A DNA stretch of 64,000 nt from NCBI GenBank assembly GCA_963730325.1, contig CAVSRC010000019.1, positions 434,001 through 498,000 on the forward strand. The letters are read 5' to 3'. The position numbers and the translations under genes are program-made. Shown here one piece after another: positions 61,355-64,000 of this stretch. Each line of letters begins with the position of its first letter. Position 1 is the first letter of the stretch. Source of the DNA: CAVSRC01 sp963730325 (GTDB lineage Bacteria; Pseudomonadota; Alphaproteobacteria; Rhizobiales; Kaistiaceae). A model generated the notes under the pieces. The model worked only from the letters and a program-made list of their open reading frames with translations. It ran no database searches and had not been told where the DNA came from.

Positions 61355-62886
61355 GCCGCGGCTCCCTCGCTGATGCGGCGTCCAGTGCGCGGCACTGCAG
61401 CGTGCATGATGGCTTCCTGGCTTGCTTCCGCGCGCGGGATATCGGCGGTGAGCCGCCCCTCGGACATGACAAGCACGCGGTCGGACAGCGCCAGGAGCTC
61501 GGGCAATTCAGACGAGACAACCAGAACGGCGCGGCCGCTGGCGGCCAGCTCGCCGATCAGTTCATAGAATTCCGCCTTGACGCCGACGTCGATGCCGCGC
61601 GTCGGTTCGTCGAGGACGAGAATTTGCGGATCGGCCAGGAGCCAGCGCGCGAGGATCGTCTTTTGCTGATTTCCACCCGACAGTTCGCCGATCGGCTGGC
61701 GCAACGAAGCGAGGCGGATGCGCAACTGCCCGATCGAGCGCGTCGCAAGCAATTTCTCCGTCGCGCGGCGGATGACGCCGCGCGGTGCGACCCGGCGAGG
61801 AACAGCGGCGGTGATGTTCGATTCGACGGAGAGCGAGCCGAAGATGCCGGCACCGGCGCGGTCCTCCGGAACGAATGCGATGCCCAGGTCGATCGCATCC
61901 GACGGCTGCCTGATATTGACCGGCTTGCCGTAGACAAAGACTTCGCCGCTGGCCGCCGGGACGACGCCAAATATGGCCCGGACGACTTCGGTGCGCCCCG
62001 CGCCGATGAGACCGCCAAGCCCGACGATCTCGCCCTTGCGCACGTCGAAGCTGATGTCTTCGAACTGGCCTGGCAATGTCAGGCCGCGGACCGAAAGGGC
62101 GACCTCGCCGACCTCGCTCGCTCTGCGGCGAAAATAGTCGTTGAGCGGTCGGCCGATCATGAGCCGGATGATTTCGGCGTCGGTGAGGCTCTCCGTCGGC
62201 GCGGTCTGGATCTTCTCGCCATCACGAAAGACCGTGACCCGGCTGCTGATCGCACGCACCTCCTCGAGGCGGTGCGAGATGAAGACGATTGTCCGCCCTT
62301 CGTCGCGCAGCCGGCGCACGATGTTGAACAGCGTCTCGACCTCTTTCGGCGTCAGCGACGCGGTCGGTTCGTCCATGAGGATAAGCCGCGAGTCGCTGGC
62401 CAGAGCCCGCGCGATCTCAACCATCTGTTGATCGGCTATCGAAAGGCCGCGCATCGGCGCCGTGACGTCGATTGCGACATCGAGAAGCTCCATGACCCGG
62501 CGCGCCTGTTGCGTGAGTTCGGCCCAACGCACGCGGCGCAGCGGACTTCCGCCCGTCCTGCCGATGACGAGGTTCTCCGCAACCGAGAGATCCGGAAAGG
62601 AAATCGGCTCCTGATGGATCAGCGTGATGCCAAATCGTTGCGCATCGATGGGGTTCTGAACTTCGACCTCTCGACCCGAAATCTGCAGCGTGCCGCGCGT
62701 CGGCCGGATCACGCCGGCGATGATCTTGGCGAAGGTCGATTTGCCGGCGCCGTTCTCGCCAACCAGCGCATGCACCTCGCCGGGAATCAGGTCGAGATCG
62801 ACATCGCGCAGCACCTCGACACCGCCAAACGCCTTCGAGATGCCGCGCGCGACAAGGAGCGGTGCAGCGTCTGCTCCCTCGCTCAT
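61351..62886 (-). CDS. rhaT: Rhamnose-type sugar ABC transporter ATPase (tandem ATPase domains)
   Basis: CUT2-type ATPase with two nucleotide-binding domains, 511 residues. Domain 1 has Walker A GENGAGKSTFAKI, signature region LSIADQQMVEIARALASDSRLILMDEPTASL. Domain 2 has a degenerate Walker A (GLIGAGRTEVVRAIFG), a good LSGGNQQKTILARWLL signature and ILVLDEPTRGIDVGVKAE. A non-equivalent second site is normal for RhaT/RbsA/MglA. It starts by ATGA overlap with the amidohydrolase stop. Sugar specificity is taken from neighbours rhaS and rhaM. Confidence 0.94.
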   Translation of the reverse strand: MSEGADAAPLLVARGISKAFGGVEVLRDVDLDLIPGEVHALVGENGAGKSTFAKIIAGVIRPTRGTLQISGREVEVQNPIDAQRFGITLIHQEPISFPDLSVAENLVIGRTGGSPLRRVRWAELTQQARRVMELLDVAIDVTAPMRGLSIADQQMVEIARALASDSRLILMDEPTASLTPKEVETLFNIVRRLRDEGRTIVFISHRLEEVRAISSRVTVFRDGEKIQTAPTESLTDAEIIRLMIGRPLNDYFRRRASEVGEVALSVRGLTLPGQFEDISFDVRKGEIVGLGGLIGAGRTEVVRAIFGVVPAASGEVFVYGKPVNIRQPSDAIDLGIAFVPEDRAGAGIFGSLSVESNITAAVPRRVAPRGVIRRATEKLLATRSIGQLRIRLASLRQPIGELSGGNQQKTILARWLLADPQILVLDEPTRGIDVGVKAEFYELIGELAASGRAVLVVSSELPELLALSDRVLVMSEGRLTADIPRAEASQEAIMHAAVPRTGRRISEGAAA

Positions 62887-63746
62887 TGCGCCGCCTCCAG
62901 CCGGTAGAAGCGCACGGCGTTGTCGTGCCAGAGTTTCCGCTGATCAGCGAGCGACTCCGCGGCCAGGAGGTTGTCGAGCACATCGACCCAGCGCGGATAC
63001 GAGATCGCCTGCACTGCCACCGGCCAATCGCCGCCGAAAAGAACGCGGTCGAAACCGAAGGCGTCAATTGCGACGCGGATATAGCGCTGCAGATCCGCCT
63101 CGCTCCATGCGTTGTGGTCGGCTTCGGTCGCGACGCCGGAAATCTTGCAGGTGACATGCGGCAAGCGGCCGAACTCGCGCATTTGGCTCGCCCACGGCTC
63201 CATGACCCCGTCCTTGATCGCGGGTTTGCCGATGTGATCGAGGATCATCGGCACTTCCGGAACCGCCGCCGCCAACTTCAGCGCGTTCGCCATGTGGCGA
63301 TGGTCAATGCAGATGTCGAAGGAGAGGCCGAAATCGGCGAGCGTGCGAACACCTTCGATGAAATCGGGCCGCAGACAGAAGTCGAGGTCCGGTTCGAACT
63401 GAATGATGCGCCTTATGCCGCGCAATATGCCGTGCTGGGCAAGGCCCTCCAGATCGGCAGCGACGGAGCGGCCTTTTTCGAGCGGCGCCCACGCCACCAT
63501 GCCGGCGATGCGCGGTTCGTGCTCGGCCAGGCCGGCGACCCACGCCGCCTCGTCCCGGAATTGAGCGGGCTCGACTTCGGCCTGGAGGAAGACCATCGCT
63601 TCGACATCGATCCCGGCGGTTGCGGCCGCGTAATCGTCAAGAAGATAGGGCCGATTGAGAACGGCGGAGCCGTCGAGCCACGGATAGCGCAGGCGCTTGG
63701 GATCCCAAAGGTGCAGATGCGTGTCTACGATCGGGAACTTTGGCAT
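62883..63746 (-). CDS. Amidohydrolase 2 family protein, probable sugar-lactone hydrolase
   Basis: 287-residue TIM-barrel metal hydrolase: FPIVDTHLHLWDPKRLRYPWLDG with the HxH motif, later MILDHIGKPAIKDGVMEPWASQMREFGRLPHVTCKISGV and FGFDRVLFGGDWPVAV with the conserved Asp. This is the branch that includes L-fuconolactonase and L-rhamnono-gamma-lactonase, so it may open the lactone made by the operon SDR. It is the first annotated gene of the operon. Its own Shine-Dalgarno is weak; instead it begins in a TGATG overlap with a 17-codon frame that has a strong one, suggesting coupled translation. Confidence 0.9.
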   Translation of the reverse strand: MPKFPIVDTHLHLWDPKRLRYPWLDGSAVLNRPYLLDDYAAATAGIDVEAMVFLQAEVEPAQFRDEAAWVAGLAEHEPRIAGMVAWAPLEKGRSVAADLEGLAQHGILRGIRRIIQFEPDLDFCLRPDFIEGVRTLADFGLSFDICIDHRHMANALKLAAAVPEVPMILDHIGKPAIKDGVMEPWASQMREFGRLPHVTCKISGVATEADHNAWSEADLQRYIRVAIDAFGFDRVLFGGDWPVAVQAISYPRWVDVLDNLLAAESLADQRKLWHDNAVRFYRLEAAQ

Positions 63747-63799
63747 CAGCCGCGGCCCACCCGACCGGAAACGGCCAAAGACGAATGCCTTTCGCGCAT
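63746..63799 (-). CDS. Possible 17-codon leader ORF coupled to the amidohydrolase gene
   Basis: ATG 63799 is preceded by GGGGAGGG with five-base spacing, the best ribosome site in this region. The frame encodes MRERHSSLAVSGRVGRG and stops at TGA (63748-63746), which overlaps the amidohydrolase ATG as TGATG. The peptide itself matches nothing known and has no run of rare codons. It may serve only to couple translation. Confidence 0.4.
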   Translation of the reverse strand: MRERHSSLAVSGRVGRG

Positions 63800-63850
63800 G
63801 GTTTCCCTCCCCGTTTCTTATCGGTCCGCTCGACGGCGCTGGAGCACGCA

Positions 63851-63866
63851 TCGACCGGCCGGTTGA
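63851..63866. repeat. Imperfect palindrome upstream of the sugar operon
   Basis: TCGACCGGCCGGTTGA is a 16-bp palindrome with one mismatched pair and a perfect ACCGGCCGGT core. It lies about 50 bases before the leader ORF. It could be an operator, but GC-rich palindromes arise easily in this genome. Confidence 0.35.
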
Positions 63867-63898
63867 GCGACTGGACCACACAAGTATGTAAACGTCAA

Positions 63899-63960
63899 CA
63901 CCGTTTTCTAAGCGACGCGTTAACTCAGTATTCGATAGTCACGCGCCTTAGAAAACCGTG
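63899..63960. promoter_or_regulatory. Widely spaced inverted repeat, candidate operator pair for the sugar operon
   Basis: CACCGTTTTCTAAG (63899-63912) and CTTAGAAAACCGTG (63947-63960) are inverted copies with one mismatch in 14 positions, separated by 34 bases. The AT-rich arms contrast with the surrounding GC-rich DNA. They lie 100-160 bases upstream of the leader ORF. TTGACG on the minus strand beside the inner arm could be a -35 element. Nothing else is seen from 63800 to the window end; a regulator gene may lie beyond it. Confidence 0.55.
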
Positions 63961-64000
63961 CTGGACCTTGCCGGATCTCGGCATTTCGGAATTACTGCCG

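Overview
This is a GC-rich (roughly two-thirds G+C by eye), gene-dense stretch of an alphaproteobacterial chromosome, most likely from the Hyphomicrobiales. The evidence is a PopZ-type (DUF2497) polar protein, an AapJQMP general L-amino-acid ABC operon, linked glnB-glnA behind a sigma-54 promoter, and a RhaSTPQ-type sugar transporter with its mutarotase. I see no insertion sequence, prophage, CRISPR array or replication origin. Genus cannot be told from the sequence alone.

Layout. 1-5,100: trigger factor (runs off the left edge), tRNA-Leu, NAD(P)HX repair enzyme, PII protein and glutamine synthetase. 5,000-18,200: small reductase-like protein, secreted FG-GAP-like protein, valyl-tRNA synthetase, PopZ, TolC-type channel, isoaspartyl methyltransferase, an RND efflux pump with a divergent TetR regulator and a palindromic operator, tRNA-Cys. 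18,200-26,150: cobalamin block (BtuB-C-D, BtuF-CobD, and CobU-CobQ under a cobalamin riboswitch). 26,250-28,400: ammonium channel and a second PII protein, small membrane protein, tRNA-Asn. 28,400-36,950: CtaG-like protein, acyltransferase, photolyase, cysteine synthase, AlaX editing protein, mercaptopyruvate sulfurtransferase, OmpA-like protein. 37,000-44,800: Aap transporter, cystathionine beta-lyase, glycosyltransferase 39. 44,950-48,950: GH3 glucosidase, Gfo/Idh/MocA oxidoreductase and ThuA-like protein. 48,960-50,400: three small genes. 50,490-63,800: a long co-oriented minus-strand catabolic operon.

How the genes work together. Nitrogen control is concentrated here: two PII proteins, glutamine synthetase, the ammonium channel and a broad amino-acid importer. 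The cobalamin block covers outer-membrane uptake, periplasmic binding, inner-membrane import and late cobamide assembly. The GH3/Gfo-Idh-MocA/ThuA trio resembles routes that process glycosides through 3-keto intermediates. The last 13 kb is the most unusual part. It joins a rhamnose-type ABC importer and mutarotase to an amidohydrolase-type lactonase, an SDR, an isopropylmalate/tartrate-dehydrogenase-like enzyme, a fused E1 alpha-beta plus E2 of a 2-oxoacid dehydrogenase complex, and a semialdehyde dehydrogenase, with no rhamnose isomerase, kinase or aldolase in view. It looks like an oxidative sugar or sugar-acid pathway whose substrate I cannot name.

Quality warning. Five reading frames (trigger factor, valyl-tRNA synthetase, FG-GAP-like protein, CobQ, Gfo/Idh/MocA) are each broken or run past their natural end in a way that one surplus base would explain. 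Two of these are conserved housekeeping genes, so sequencing or assembly insertions are more likely than true pseudogenes.
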